64,000 bases of DNA from contig NZ_AUXY01000052.1 of the NCBI RefSeq assembly GCF_001625695.1, positions 25,100-89,099 of the forward strand, read 5' to 3'. Below the pieces are notes generated by a model. The model worked only from the letters and a program-made list of their open reading frames with translations. It was not told the DNA's origin and did not search any database. Shown here in pieces: positions 27,001-35,953 of this stretch. Position 1 is the stretch's first letter, and each line of letters opens with the position of its first letter. This stretch comes from Pseudoalteromonas luteoviolacea H33-S. Its GTDB lineage: Bacteria > Pseudomonadota > Gammaproteobacteria > Enterobacterales > Alteromonadaceae. Made by a program: the position numbers and the translations under genes.

Positions 27001-28164
27001 ATGAAAAATAACGTGTTGATCGTCGGTGGCGGCATGGTTGGCGCAGCGGCTGCGGTGGAGCTTGCTCGTCAAGGATGTCAGGTCACTGTGATAGAAAATA
27101 ATCCCATAGATCCGAAAGCCATACTTGAAGGTGAGCAGGTTGACATTCGAGTCTCTGCCATCAACCGTTTTTCAGAAGCGTTATTAGATAAACTCGGTGC
27201 AATGCCACTGATAAGGGCGAGCCGCAATGCGCCTTACCACCAGTTAGAGGCGTATGAACGAGGCAGCGAGCATTTGGTGTTTGATAGAGCCGATGTACCG
27301 ACGTCTCATTTAGGCCACTTAGTCGAGAATAGCATTATTCAAGCGTCGCTGTGGTCACAGTTTGAAGACAATGGTATTCAGGTTGAAACTGTCACTGAGG
27401 CACCCATCGCGATTGAGCAGCACTTAAGCAGTATAGATCTGGTTTACCCTCAGCAGCGTTTTAGCGCGGACCTCGTTATTGCAGCCGACGGTGGTCGTTC
27501 TGCGCTACGCAGTCTTACAGGCATTGGTGTAACAGGGTGGCAATATCAGCAGCATTGTATGGGCATTCTGATCAAGCTTGACGGACCGCAACAGGTGAAA
27601 ACGTGGCAAGAGTTTAAACCAACTGGCCCAATCGCCTTTTTACCTATGCAAGCACCTTATGCCAACTTAATCTGGTATCACCATGGCTCTGAGCTCAAAC
27701 GCTTAAAAGGGTTATCTAATGAGGCGTTAAAACAAGAAATATTAGAGCACTTTTTTGACTTACCGGGAGATTTTACCGTTGAGCAAAGCGCTGTATTTCC
27801 ACTTGCGCGTCAACATGCCAATCAATATAGCAAAGGACGTTTGGTGTTAGTGGGTGACGCAGCCCATACGATTAATCCACTTGCGGGGCAGGGCGTTAAT
27901 CTTGGCTTTAAAGATGTGGCTGCACTTGGCGGGTGCTTGCAAGGCTTTGATGATGTTGGTGAGCTTGCTCGTCTTCATCAATATGAAAAAATGCGCCGCA
28001 AAGATAATTTGTTAATGATGAGCATGATGGATGCCTGCTATTTTGGCTTTTCAAATGAGATTAAGCCGCTCAAATCACTGCGAAGCCTTGCGTTAAAAGT
28101 GGCAAATAAAGCGGGCCCCATTAAACGAGAAGTGCTTAAGCATGCGATGGGTGGTAGTTTTTAA
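27001..28164 (+). CDS. ubiF: Ubiquinone biosynthesis hydroxylase UbiF
   Basis: FAD-dependent monooxygenase of ubiquinone synthesis that hydroxylates the benzoquinol ring at C6. The 387-residue protein has VLIVGGGMVGAAAAVELA at the N-terminus, a DG motif (ADGGRSALRSLTG) and the second FAD motif GDAAHTINPLAGQGVNLGFK. Assignment to UbiF rather than UbiH or VisC rests on position beside miaB, as in E. coli, and on length. The upstream 266 bp between divergent miaB and ubiF must hold both promoters. Confidence 0.88.
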   Translation: MKNNVLIVGGGMVGAAAAVELARQGCQVTVIENNPIDPKAILEGEQVDIRVSAINRFSEALLDKLGAMPLIRASRNAPYHQLEAYERGSEHLVFDRADVPTSHLGHLVENSIIQASLWSQFEDNGIQVETVTEAPIAIEQHLSSIDLVYPQQRFSADLVIAADGGRSALRSLTGIGVTGWQYQQHCMGILIKLDGPQQVKTWQEFKPTGPIAFLPMQAPYANLIWYHHGSELKRLKGLSNEALKQEILEHFFDLPGDFTVEQSAVFPLARQHANQYSKGRLVLVGDAAHTINPLAGQGVNLGFKDVAALGGCLQGFDDVGELARLHQYEKMRRKDNLLMMSMMDACYFGFSNEIKPLKSLRSLALKVANKAGPIKREVLKHAMGGSF

Positions 28165-28233
28165 TTAAACTATTAGGAGAAGAAATTTGACAAGCTATCC
28201 AAGATTGTTTCACTCTTCTCCTACTTTCCTGCG

Positions 28234-28787
28234 TTATAAACTGCCAATTAATCGAGTTCTATTTATCACCTTGATTAGTGCTTGTTTATCAAACTGACCG
28301 TCAACTTGAAGCAGCCAATCACTATTTTCAGATAACAAGAAAGCGGTGTTTTGACCGGATGAACTCAGGGCTGAAAATATATAACTCTCTTTACGTTTTT
28401 GAACATATAGTTCGGACCCATCAACTGTACCAAAAATAGCGCTGATCTCCTGACCACGTTTATTCTGTTGTTGAACAGTGCCATCAAATAATTGCTTTAG
28501 AAAGGCGCGTGGGGTTAAGCCATATTTTTTGGCAAATCAGCAAGTGCAATAGAAGCTGGCAACCAATTAAAAAATAGCTCTGAGCGTGTATCATTTATTA
28601 TGAGAGAATAAGTAGCGTCGCTAAAAGCATGAAATGAGAGTTTACTAGTTTGCTCTGGGGAAGCACAGTACGTGAAGTGCTTTAGTGAGACTTCAATATT
28701 TGGAGATGCACAGTAGTTTATTGTGACTGTTTTAGCACTGACTAATACAGGTAACAATGTCAAAATGAGCAAGGCGAATTTTTTCAC
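28234..28787 (-). pseudogene. Exported protein gene interrupted by a frameshift in an A6 run
   Basis: The first 90 codons start at GTG 28787 (AGGA upstream) with a signal peptide (MKKFALLILTLLPVLVSA) and end at a stop at 28515. The -1 frame then stays open for about 97 more codons to 28234 (segments KYGLTPRAFLKQLF, GTVDGSELYVQKRKESYIFS, ENSDWLLQVDGQFDK). The switch falls at six A residues (28525-28530, minus strand). Reading A_AAA_AAT with a -1 slip joins the frames exactly. It is either a one-base deletion (or sequencing error) or a programmed frameshift. Intact, it would encode about 185 residues with no family I recognise. Confidence 0.6.
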
Positions 28788-28825
28788 TGTTATATTCCTA
28801 AAGCAGCGACTTGTAAGTGTCTACG

Positions 28826-29107
28826 TTAGCCCCAGATCACCGATTTCGCACAAGAAAGGGATTGCTTTTGCTCAAATTGTGCTAATACGCTTTGTGTAAA
28901 GTTTTTCGCTATCCATGAAATAGAAGCTTTTCCACCTGTTGGTTCCGGTACCCAATTGGGAGCTTCTGTGCACCCTTTTATTTTTTGTACCATTTCACCG
29001 AAGAACTCTGCTACTTTTGGATTTGCTTCGCCTTTAAAGGTCAAATCCAATCCTGCGCCTTTGTAAAATGAGTTAATTGCTGCTTTGACTTTATCTTGTT
29101 CGGCCAT
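28826..29107 (-). CDS. Hypothetical protein of unknown function
   Basis: A 93-residue soluble protein starting MAEQDKVKAAINSFYKGAGL, preceded by AAGGAT. It contains helical stretches (ANPKVAEFFGEMVQKIKG), a proline-rich turn (APNWVPEPTGG) and two Cys residues. No signal peptide or membrane helix. It lies 38 bp upstream of the frameshifted exported-protein gene on the same strand and could be co-transcribed with it. I do not recognise a family. Confidence 0.65.
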   Translation of the reverse strand: MAEQDKVKAAINSFYKGAGLDLTFKGEANPKVAEFFGEMVQKIKGCTEAPNWVPEPTGGKASISWIAKNFTQSVLAQFEQKQSLSCAKSVIWG

Positions 29108-29212
29108 GAAAATAATCCTTTATTCTTAACTAAGAATGAAAGAACATAACATGTCTATTTTTGGTTATAAATTGAGATTTAATAAAGATGTGATATTTAG
29201 ATGAGTTAAACA

Positions 29213-29297
<85 letters not shown>

Positions 29298-29326
29298 AAT
29301 GTTTAATAATTATCTTTGAAGATAAT

Positions 29327-29401
29327 TGGCTGGAGTACCAGGATTTGAACCTGGGAATGGCGGGATCAAAACCCGCTGCCTTACCGCTTGGCGATACTCC
29401 A
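29327..29401 (-). tRNA. tRNA-Gln (anticodon UUG), copy 1
   Basis: 75 nt with encoded CCA. The anticodon stem GCGGG/CCCGC encloses loop TTTTGAT (UUG). The spacer to the next tRNA-Leu holds a small hairpin (AATTATCTT/AAGATAATT). Confidence 0.95.
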
Positions 29402-29439
29402 ACAGTGGTAGTTGATTATTTTAGTTCTTATCGAGAACA

Positions 29440-29524
<85 letters not shown>

Positions 29525-29546
29525 ATAGTGTTATCTCGTAAAGAGA

Positions 29547-29621
29547 TGGCTGGAGTACCAGGATTTGAACCTGGGAATGGCGGGATCAAAACCCGCTGCC
29601 TTACCGCTTGGCGATACTCCA
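29547..29621 (-). tRNA. tRNA-Gln (anticodon UUG), copy 2
   Basis: 75 nt with encoded CCA, same body as copy 1. Confidence 0.95.
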
Positions 29622-29642
29622 ACAACTATTTCAAATCTATTA

Positions 29643-29742
29643 TGTTGAATCCAGGATTTGAATCTGGGGGTATATGAGTGAGGGATAAAAACCTCTCTCT
29701 TCTGCCCTTACCGCTTCCACTTCGTGTCGAGACGATACTCCA
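29643..29742 (-). pseudogene. Decayed tRNA-Gln-like relic
   Basis: On the minus strand, TGGAGTATCG at the 5' end, AAGCGGTAAGG in the D region, a GGTTTTTATCCC anticodon-like loop and GATTCAAATCCTGG in the T arm all match tRNA-Gln. The acceptor 3' strand (ATTCAACA) no longer pairs with the 5' strand, the D-loop and variable regions carry insertions (about 100 nt in place of 75), and the anticodon position reads UUU. It is a pseudo-tRNA within the operon. Confidence 0.75.
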
Positions 29743-29780
29743 ACAAAGGTAGTCGATTATTTTAGTTCTTATCGAGAACA

Positions 29781-29865
<85 letters not shown>

Positions 29866-29894
29866 AATGTTTAATAATTATCTTTGAAGATAAT

Positions 29895-29969
29895 TGGCTG
29901 GAGTACCAGGATTTGAACCTGGGAATGGCGGGATCAAAACCCGCTGCCTTACCGCTTGGCGATACTCCA
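29895..29969 (-). tRNA. tRNA-Gln (anticodon UUG), copy 3
   Basis: 75 nt with encoded CCA, same body as copy 1; the same hairpin spacer separates it from copy 3 of tRNA-Leu. Confidence 0.95.
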
Positions 29970-30011
29970 ACAAAGGTAGTCAAAGTTGTTTTAGTTCAAA
30001 CTTTAAGAACA

Positions 30012-30096
<85 letters not shown>

Positions 30097-30118
30097 ATGT
30101 ATTTTCTTATAAAGAAAA

Positions 30119-30195
30119 TGGTGGCTATGCCCTGATTTGAACAGGGGACCCCATCATTATGAGTGATGTGCTCTAACCAGCTGAGCTACATAGCC
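30119..30195 (-). tRNA. Elongator tRNA-Met (anticodon CAU), copy 1
   Basis: 77 nt with encoded CCA. The acceptor GGCTATG pairs fully with CATAGCC, which marks an elongator rather than an initiator tRNA. The anticodon loop is TCATAAT. Confidence 0.95.
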
Positions 30196-30197
30196 AT

Positions 30198-30272
30198 TGG
30201 CTGGAGTACCAGGATTTGAACCTGGGAATGGCGGGATCAAAACCCGCTGCCTTACCGCTTGGCGATACTCCA
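30198..30272 (-). tRNA. tRNA-Gln (anticodon UUG), copy 4
   Basis: 75 nt with encoded CCA, only 2 bp from the 5' end of tRNA-Met copy 1. Confidence 0.95.
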
Positions 30273-30314
30273 ACAAAGGTAGTCAAAGTTGTTTTAGTTC
30301 AAACTTCAAGAACA

Positions 30315-30399
<85 letters not shown>

Positions 30400-30446
30400 A
30401 CATTAGGGTAGTTAGTTTTAAAGTTGCTAATCAACTTGAAAAAGCA

Positions 30447-30523
30447 TGGTGGCTATGCCCTGATTTGAACAGGGGACCCCATCATTATGAGTGATGTGCT
30501 CTAACCAGCTGAGCTACATAGCC
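30447..30523 (-). tRNA. Elongator tRNA-Met (anticodon CAU), copy 2
   Basis: 77 nt with encoded CCA, same body as copy 1. First gene of the operon, matching the E. coli metT-leuW-gln-metU-gln order beside ubiF/miaB. Confidence 0.95.
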
Positions 30524-30562
30524 ATCTCTTTTTCGTTCATCACCATCGCTGGTGCGGGGCGT

Positions 30563-30591
30563 ATTATGCGTATATGCCCCCATGCCGTCAA
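30563..30591 (-). promoter_or_regulatory. Sigma-70 promoter of the Met-Leu-Gln tRNA operon
   Basis: On the minus strand, TTGACG (30586-30591) and CATAAT (30563-30568) are separated by 17 bp. The GC-rich stretch ACGCCCCGC just downstream is a typical stringent discriminator. It lies about 40 bp upstream of the first tRNA-Met. Confidence 0.8.
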
Positions 30592-30793
30592 CACCTTTTT
30601 TCGAAAAAATTTCGTATCACAGATTGTTTGCAGATAAATTAAGCGAAACGGCCTGTTTTTATACCAAAACAAACAGGAAAGTACAATTATCGACAACAAC
30701 CAAGGTTAAAAAAATATAGGCATGCTTTGTACCTTTTAAGGTAAAAAGCGCAATAGGGGCGTTTTTGAATAGATAAAAGCGTCGAGCGGACAC

Positions 30794-30821
30794 AAAAAAA
30801 GCCCTGAATGAGGGCTTTTTT
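30794..30821 (-). terminator. Terminator downstream of ychF
   Basis: AAGCCCT pairs with AGGGCTT around GAATG, with A-runs and T-runs on both sides, so it can work in either direction. It lies 23 bp past the ychF stop. The rest of 30592-30793 holds nothing I can identify. Confidence 0.85.
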
Positions 30822-30843
30822 AGTCATTGTATAAGAGAGGTCA

Positions 30844-31935
30844 TTAAACGTTGAACAAGAAGTTCATTACGTCGCCATCTTTTACGATGTAATCCTTACC
30901 TTCTTGACGCATTTTACCTGCATCTTTTGCACCGCTTTCACCTTGGTATTCAATGTAGTCATCAAAACCAATTGTCTGTGCACGAATAAAACCACGCTCA
31001 AAGTCAGTGTGAATTTTACCAGCAGCTTGTGGTGCCGTTGCGCCAACAGGAATGGTCCAAGCGCGCACTTCTTTTACACCTGCAGTAAAGTAGGTTTGTA
31101 ATTTAAGAAGTTCGTAACCGCCGCGGATCACTAAGTTAAGACCTGGCTCTTCAAGACCAAGATCAGCCATGAACTCAAGCTTGTCTTCTTCTTCAAGTTC
31201 TGACAGCTCTGATTCAATCGCAGCACATACTGGGATCACAACCGCGTCTTCAGCAGCTGCAATTTCACGTACTTTGTCTAAGAATGGGTTGTTTTCGAAA
31301 CCATCTTCTGTGACGTTGGCGATATACATTGTCGGTTTGATCGTTAAGAAGTTAAGCGGTTTGATAGCAGCAAGTTCTTCTTTAGTTAGCTCTAAAGAAC
31401 GCAGTGTTAGGCCTTCATCAAGGTGTGCTTTAACTTTTTCTAATACGTCGTTTTGGAATTTCGCTTCTTTATCGCCGCCTTTTGCTTTTTTAGCATTACG
31501 TTGTGCTGCGCGATCTGCAGCTTCCATATCTGATAAAACAAGCTCAGTATTGATAACGTCAATATCATCAGCAGGGTTAACTTGACCCGAAACGTGTACG
31601 ATATTTTCATCTTCAAAACAGCGAACAACATGGCCGATGGCATCTGTTTCGCGAATGTTCGCTAAGAACTGGTTACCAAGACCTTCGCCTTTTGAAGCGC
31701 CTTTTACCAGACCGGCAATATCAACAAATTCCATCGTTGTTGCGATGGTCTTTTGTGGGTTAACAATCGCAGCCAGTTGGTCTAGACGCGGATCCGGAAC
31801 GGCAACAACGCCTGTGTTTGGTTCGATTGTACAAAACGGAAAGTTTGCGGCTTCGATCCCCGCTTTAGTTAATGCATTAAATAGGGTTGATTTACCAACG
31901 TTTGGTAAACCCACAATGCCACATTTAAAACCCAT
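30844..31935 (-). CDS. ychF: Redox-regulated ATPase YchF (Obg family)
   Basis: A 363-residue P-loop ATPase that binds ribosomes and takes part in translation quality control and oxidative-stress response. The G1 loop is GLPNVGKST (residues 9-17), G3 lies in [20 protein letters not shown], and the altered G4 motif NVTE explains the preference for ATP over GTP in this family. A coiled-coil insertion and a C-terminal TGS domain ([16 protein letters not shown]) follow. It is the usual partner of pth in the pth-ychF operon, 46 bp downstream of pth. Confidence 0.96.
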   Translation of the reverse strand: MGFKCGIVGLPNVGKSTLFNALTKAGIEAANFPFCTIEPNTGVVAVPDPRLDQLAAIVNPQKTIATTMEFVDIAGLVKGASKGEGLGNQFLANIRETDAIGHVVRCFEDENIVHVSGQVNPADDIDVINTELVLSDMEAADRAAQRNAKKAKGGDKEAKFQNDVLEKVKAHLDEGLTLRSLELTKEELAAIKPLNFLTIKPTMYIANVTEDGFENNPFLDKVREIAAAEDAVVIPVCAAIESELSELEEEDKLEFMADLGLEEPGLNLVIRGGYELLKLQTYFTAGVKEVRAWTIPVGATAPQAAGKIHTDFERGFIRAQTIGFDDYIEYQGESGAKDAGKMRQEGKDYIVKDGDVMNFLFNV

Positions 31936-31981
31936 AATTTTGAACCTTCAGTTAATCAAATTGTTGCCGTATAAAAATACT

Positions 31982-32566
31982 TTACGGCTTAAATGAATGT
32001 AGTCTGTTTTGTGCTTTTAACACACCGTCTTTCGCTAAAATTTCCATGCAACGAACCGCTTCATCAACGACCGCATCAATTTTTTCTTGGTCAGCTTTTG
32101 GTGCTTTACCCAATACCCAGCCCGTGACTTTGTCTCGGTGGCCCGGGTGACCAATGCCTATTCGCAAGCGCATAAATTCTTTATTATTGCCAAGCTTAGA
32201 AATAATGTCTTTCAAGCCATTATGTCCACCATGACCACCGCCTTTTTTAATTTTGGCGATGCCAGGGTCCATATCCATTTCGTCATGTGCAACGAGAATG
32301 TTTTCAGCAGGAATTTTAAAAAAGTTTGCAAGGCTTGAGACCGCTTTGCCACTTAAATTCATATAAGTGGTGGGAATAAGCAATTTGAATTCTTGATTAT
32401 TGATAAGTACTTTGCCCGTAAGGCCATGATACTTAGAGTCGGGTTTGAGAATGCAATTGTAGCGTTTTGCCAGTTCTTCTATGAACCACGCACCGGCATT
32501 GTGACGAGTGTTTGCATATTCGGGGCCTGGATTAGCCAGGCCCACAAGCATTTGAATATTATTCAA
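31982..32566 (-). CDS. pth: Peptidyl-tRNA hydrolase
   Basis: Releases peptides from prematurely dropped peptidyl-tRNA. The 194-residue protein has the family motifs [17 protein letters not shown] (catalytic His22), [10 protein letters not shown] (Asn) and [11 protein letters not shown] (Asp), then [12 protein letters not shown]. It lies between rplY and ychF in the conserved rplY-pth-ychF order, 19 bp after rplY. Confidence 0.96.
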   Translation of the reverse strand: MNNIQMLVGLANPGPEYANTRHNAGAWFIEELAKRYNCILKPDSKYHGLTGKVLINNQEFKLLIPTTYMNLSGKAVSSLANFFKIPAENILVAHDEMDMDPGIAKIKKGGGHGGHNGLKDIISKLGNNKEFMRLRIGIGHPGHRDKVTGWVLGKAPKADQEKIDAVVDEAVRCMEILAKDGVLKAQNRLHSFKP

Positions 32567-32585
32567 GGTGTTAACACCTTAAAAA

Positions 32586-33194
32586 TTACTCAGCAGCTTC
32601 TTCAGCTTCTTCTTCAGAAGCAGCGCCTTTAGGAGCGTTTAAAGTAACAACAGCTTGGTCGTGGTCCGCACCTTTAGCTAGTTCTACTGAAACAACACCT
32701 GCAGGAAGTACAACGTCAGAAAGGTGTACAGTTGCACCTACTTCTAGCGCAGCAACATCAACTTCTACGAACTCAGGAAGTTGAGCTGGTAGACATGTGA
32801 TTTCGATTTCTGTTACGTGGTGAGCAACAGTGTTACCACCTTTAGTAGCAGCTTCTTCGTTGATGAAGTGTACTGGTACTTTAGTGTGGATCTTCTGAGA
32901 AGCATCAACACGTTGGAAGTCTAAGTGAGTGATCTTAGGCTTGTACGGGTGACGCTGGATGTCTTTAATGATAGCTTCAACAGACTCACCGCCAATGTTT
33001 AGCGTAAGGATGTGAGTGTAGAAACCTTCGTCTTCTTGCATGTGGATCACTTTGTTGTGATCTAGAGTAAGAGAAACAACTTCTTTGCCTGCACCGTAAA
33101 GGATAGCAGGAACTTTCTCAGCGCGACGTAGGCGGCGGCTCGCACCAGTACCTAATTCTACGCGTACTTCAGCGTCTAAAACGTATTGTGACAT
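32586..33194 (-). CDS. rplY: 50S ribosomal protein L25 (long, Ctc form)
   Basis: Binds 5S rRNA in the large ribosomal subunit. At 202 residues it is the long Ctc/TL5 form: an N-terminal L25 domain ([29 protein letters not shown]) and a C-terminal TL5 domain, ending in an acidic tail ([11 protein letters not shown]). E. coli L25 has only the first domain. The ATG at 33194 is preceded by GGAG; a longer frame from 33245 lacks support. It stands between prs and pth. Confidence 0.95.
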   Translation of the reverse strand: MSQYVLDAEVRVELGTGASRRLRRAEKVPAILYGAGKEVVSLTLDHNKVIHMQEDEGFYTHILTLNIGGESVEAIIKDIQRHPYKPKITHLDFQRVDASQKIHTKVPVHFINEEAATKGGNTVAHHVTEIEITCLPAQLPEFVEVDVAALEVGATVHLSDVVLPAGVVSVELAKGADHDQAVVTLNAPKGAASEEEAEEAAE

Positions 33195-33350
33195 AACTGT
33201 CTCCAAAATATATAAAGTTAATAATGTCAGAAAACTCGCGACCAAATTTTCTGGCGTATACCTATCAAGCTGACAAATTTTGTCTGCCCAGTAGGTAAAA
33301 AAGGCGCGCTAATATAGCACTATCATGGCTAGATTAAAACCATTAGAGCA

Positions 33351-33378
33351 ATAAAAAAGCACCAAACGGTGCTTTTTT
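33351..33378 (-). terminator. Terminator after prs
   Basis: AAAAAAGCACC and GGTGCTTTTTT form an 11-bp stem around AAAC. It lies 19 bp downstream of the prs stop, ahead of rplY. Confidence 0.85.
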
Positions 33379-33396
33379 ATTTAATCTTGCAATGAA

Positions 33397-34344
33397 TTAG
33401 TGTTCAAACATTGCCGAGATTGATTCTTCGTTGCTGATACGGCGAATAGTTTCTGCCATCATGTCAGCTAAGGTTAACACTTTAACCTTATCAATTGCGC
33501 GAAGCTCGTCAGACAATGGAATAGAGTCTGTTACGATCACTTCGTCGATAACTGAGTTACGTAAGTTCTCAGCAGCATTACCAGATAAAACTGGGTGCGT
33601 TGCATAAGCGAATACACGCTTAGCACCATGCTCTTTCAGTGCAGCAGCAGCTTTACATAAAGTGCCACCTGTATCAATCATATCGTCAACGATAATACAG
33701 TCACGGCCTTCTACGTCACCGATAATGTGCATTACTTGTGATACGTTCGCTTGAGGACGACGCTTGTCGATAATCGCAAGGTCTTTGTCGTCAAGTAGCT
33801 TTGCAATAGCACGCGCACGTACTACGCCACCAATGTCTGGTGAGACAACAACGACATCGTCGAAATCACGCTCTTTCATGTCTTCGATAAGTACAGGGCT
33901 ACCAAATACGTTATCTACTGGCACATCGAAGAAGCCTTGGATTTGTTCTGCATGTAGATCCACAGTTAATACGCGGTCAACACCTACACTTGATAGGAAG
34001 TCGGCTACTACTTTTGCAGTAATAGGCACACGTGCTGAACGAACGCGGCGGTCTTGACGTGCATAACCAAAATATGGGATTACTGCTGTGATACGACCAG
34101 CAGAAGCACGACGTAGTGCGTCAACCATAACGATAAGTTCCATCAGGTTATCGTTTGTTGGTGCACAAGTTGATTGAATAATAAAGACGTCTGAACCACG
34201 TACATTTTCATTGATTTGAACGCTGATCTCACCGTCACTAAAACGGCCTACAACGGCATCACCTAACTCAATAAATAAACGTTTTGCAACTTTTTGAGCT
34301 AGCTCGGGTGTTGCGTTACCAGCGAAGAGCTTCATGTCGGGCAC
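33397..34344 (-). CDS. prs: Ribose-phosphate pyrophosphokinase
   Basis: Makes PRPP from ribose 5-phosphate and ATP for nucleotide, NAD, His and Trp synthesis. The product is 315 residues, exactly the E. coli length, when started at GTG 34344 ([17 protein letters not shown]), which has GAGGA upstream; the longer frame from 34386 is not used. The motifs [10 protein letters not shown] (ATP site), [12 protein letters not shown] and the PRPP loop [13 protein letters not shown] are present. It follows ispE by 84 bp, in the common lolB-ispE-prs order. Confidence 0.97.
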   Translation of the reverse strand: MPDMKLFAGNATPELAQKVAKRLFIELGDAVVGRFSDGEISVQINENVRGSDVFIIQSTCAPTNDNLMELIVMVDALRRASAGRITAVIPYFGYARQDRRVRSARVPITAKVVADFLSSVGVDRVLTVDLHAEQIQGFFDVPVDNVFGSPVLIEDMKERDFDDVVVVSPDIGGVVRARAIAKLLDDKDLAIIDKRRPQANVSQVMHIIGDVEGRDCIIVDDMIDTGGTLCKAAAALKEHGAKRVFAYATHPVLSGNAAENLRNSVIDEVIVTDSIPLSDELRAIDKVKVLTLADMMAETIRRISNEESISAMFEH

Positions 34345-34428
34345 GGTAGGGTTCCTCAGGCACTGAATTTTTGGACTAACATGCAAAGACTAAAATAGCA
34401 CAGTCGATACAGGCTAACTTAAACTAAT

Positions 34429-35283
34429 TTACTTCTCTTTGTTTAGCCACGTAGCTAATTGTTTGTGAGTGATTGACTCACTTGCACTTTTAGCTACAAA
34501 GCCTTGCCAAGATGACGGCATTTGCTGGAGTACACGCAGTGCTGTTTGCTCGTCATCAAAAACTGCAAAACAACAACTTCCAGTTCCTGTCATTCTTGAC
34601 GGCGCATATTTTAGCAACCACGTCAGGGTCTTTTCAACCTCAGGGTAAAGCTTTTTAACTAACTCTTCGCAGTCATTGCGTGTATCGGCCATTTGCCAAG
34701 GCGTTTTTAGTTTGGCTGTACTGCGTGGTAAGTCCGGATCTGTGAACACTTTTAAGGTACTGACATGGACGCCTGGCGCGACCACCAAATACCATTTTTC
34801 AGGATAATCAAACGGGGTTAAAACTTCCCCAACACCTTGGGCTAGCGCGGTTTTACCATGAATAAATACTGGGACATCTGCACCGAGTTGCAATCCTATT
34901 TTTGCCAGTGCTTGCAGTGTAAGGTTGCATTCCCAAAGCGTGTTTAAAGCAAGTAGGGTCGTCGCTGCATCAGAAGAACCACCGCCCACTCCTCCGCCCA
35001 TAGGTAAGTGTTTCGTTAAATGTACGTTTACACCTTTTTTTACTGTTCGATGGGGTAAAAGTGCTTTGGCAGCTTTATAAATGAGGTTATCTTCATGATT
35101 GATCCCTGCTACATCCCCCTCTATTTGGATGTCATCTTCTTCAATCAGCTCAAAACTAAGTTCGTCACCAAAGTCGAGCATAGTGAATAGACTTTCCAAT
35201 TCATGGTAGCCATCTGCTCTGCGGTTATTGATATGTAAAAAAAGATTGAGCTTAGCGGGCGCTGTTAAAGTGAGTTTGGTCAT
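34429..35283 (-). CDS. ispE: 4-diphosphocytidyl-2-C-methyl-D-erythritol kinase
   Basis: Phosphorylates CDP-ME in the MEP isoprenoid pathway. The 284-residue GHMP kinase has APAKLNLFLHIN at the N-terminus, the phosphate loop PMGGGVGGGSSDAATT and the C-terminal motif MTGTGSCCFAVF. The start overlaps the stop of lolB by one base (TAATG), so the two are translationally coupled. It feeds the same pathway as ispA at the start of the window. Confidence 0.96.
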   Translation of the reverse strand: MTKLTLTAPAKLNLFLHINNRRADGYHELESLFTMLDFGDELSFELIEEDDIQIEGDVAGINHEDNLIYKAAKALLPHRTVKKGVNVHLTKHLPMGGGVGGGSSDAATTLLALNTLWECNLTLQALAKIGLQLGADVPVFIHGKTALAQGVGEVLTPFDYPEKWYLVVAPGVHVSTLKVFTDPDLPRSTAKLKTPWQMADTRNDCEELVKKLYPEVEKTLTWLLKYAPSRMTGTGSCCFAVFDDEQTALRVLQQMPSSWQGFVAKSASESITHKQLATWLNKEK

Positions 35284-35891
35284 TATGAGTCGAACTGCCA
35301 TGCATTAATTTGAATTTTGATTGTAATATCTTGATGTGCCAGTGTCAGCCTTGCAGGCAGTGTTAGCCCGTTGAAATTACGATATCGTTGATATTGGATT
35401 GTCCAAACTTTTCCTTGTTCGTCCTGCCAGCTTGCTTGTTGAATATTACCTGCGGCATCTAGCTCAAAACCCGCTTCAAAGCGTGTTGCGGTAAACCAGT
35501 TAGGTGCTTGTGTGATAGGTAATTGCCAACCACTGATACGATGAATAAGTGCAGCGCTTTCTGGTCCGGTATAAGACTTGCCATCTACGACCAGTTCACT
35601 ATATTGATCAAGTTCCATCATTTTTAAAACTTGAGTACCGATAAAGCTTGTTAAGGTGAGTGTTTGCTTATTAGCAGTATATTGCCAATTAAAGTTCACT
35701 GACTGTCTGTCGTCGGGGGCTATGAAGGCAATTTTGCCACGCGCTTGCCATTTATTGAACTCGGCAAGGGTGTTTAGTGTTGCTTGTCCCTGAACTGGGT
35801 GCCGTGGTGATTGCGCACAGCCACCTAGAAATAAAAAAAACATGAGCAAAATCAAATGAAATTGTTTCAAATGAGGTTCCTTACTTTCCAT
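35283..35891 (-). CDS. lolB: Outer-membrane lipoprotein insertion protein LolB
   Basis: Receives lipoproteins from LolA and inserts them into the outer membrane. The 202-residue product has a signal peptide ending in lipobox LGGC (Cys25 when started at ATG 35891), then the LolB beta-barrel domain (WQARGKIAFIAPDDRQSVNF). The open frame runs upstream to 35951, but family length favours 35891. The ribosome binding site is weak. It diverges from hemA across 62 bp, an arrangement conserved in gammaproteobacteria. Confidence 0.92.
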   Translation of the reverse strand: MESKEPHLKQFHLILLMFFLFLGGCAQSPRHPVQGQATLNTLAEFNKWQARGKIAFIAPDDRQSVNFNWQYTANKQTLTLTSFIGTQVLKMMELDQYSELVVDGKSYTGPESAALIHRISGWQLPITQAPNWFTATRFEAGFELDAAGNIQQASWQDEQGKVWTIQYQRYRNFNGLTLPARLTLAHQDITIKIQINAWQFDS

Positions 35892-35953
35892 ATTCGATTG
35901 ATTTTTGGTAAAATTGGCCGCTTTAAAGCAGGGCTTGGGCAACACTGGCATTT

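Noticed and set aside
28188..28296. Short plus-strand frame starting TTG after AGGAGAAG past ubiF
   Set aside because: The apparent ribosome binding site is part of an inverted repeat, and the frame runs antisense over the end of the frameshifted gene.
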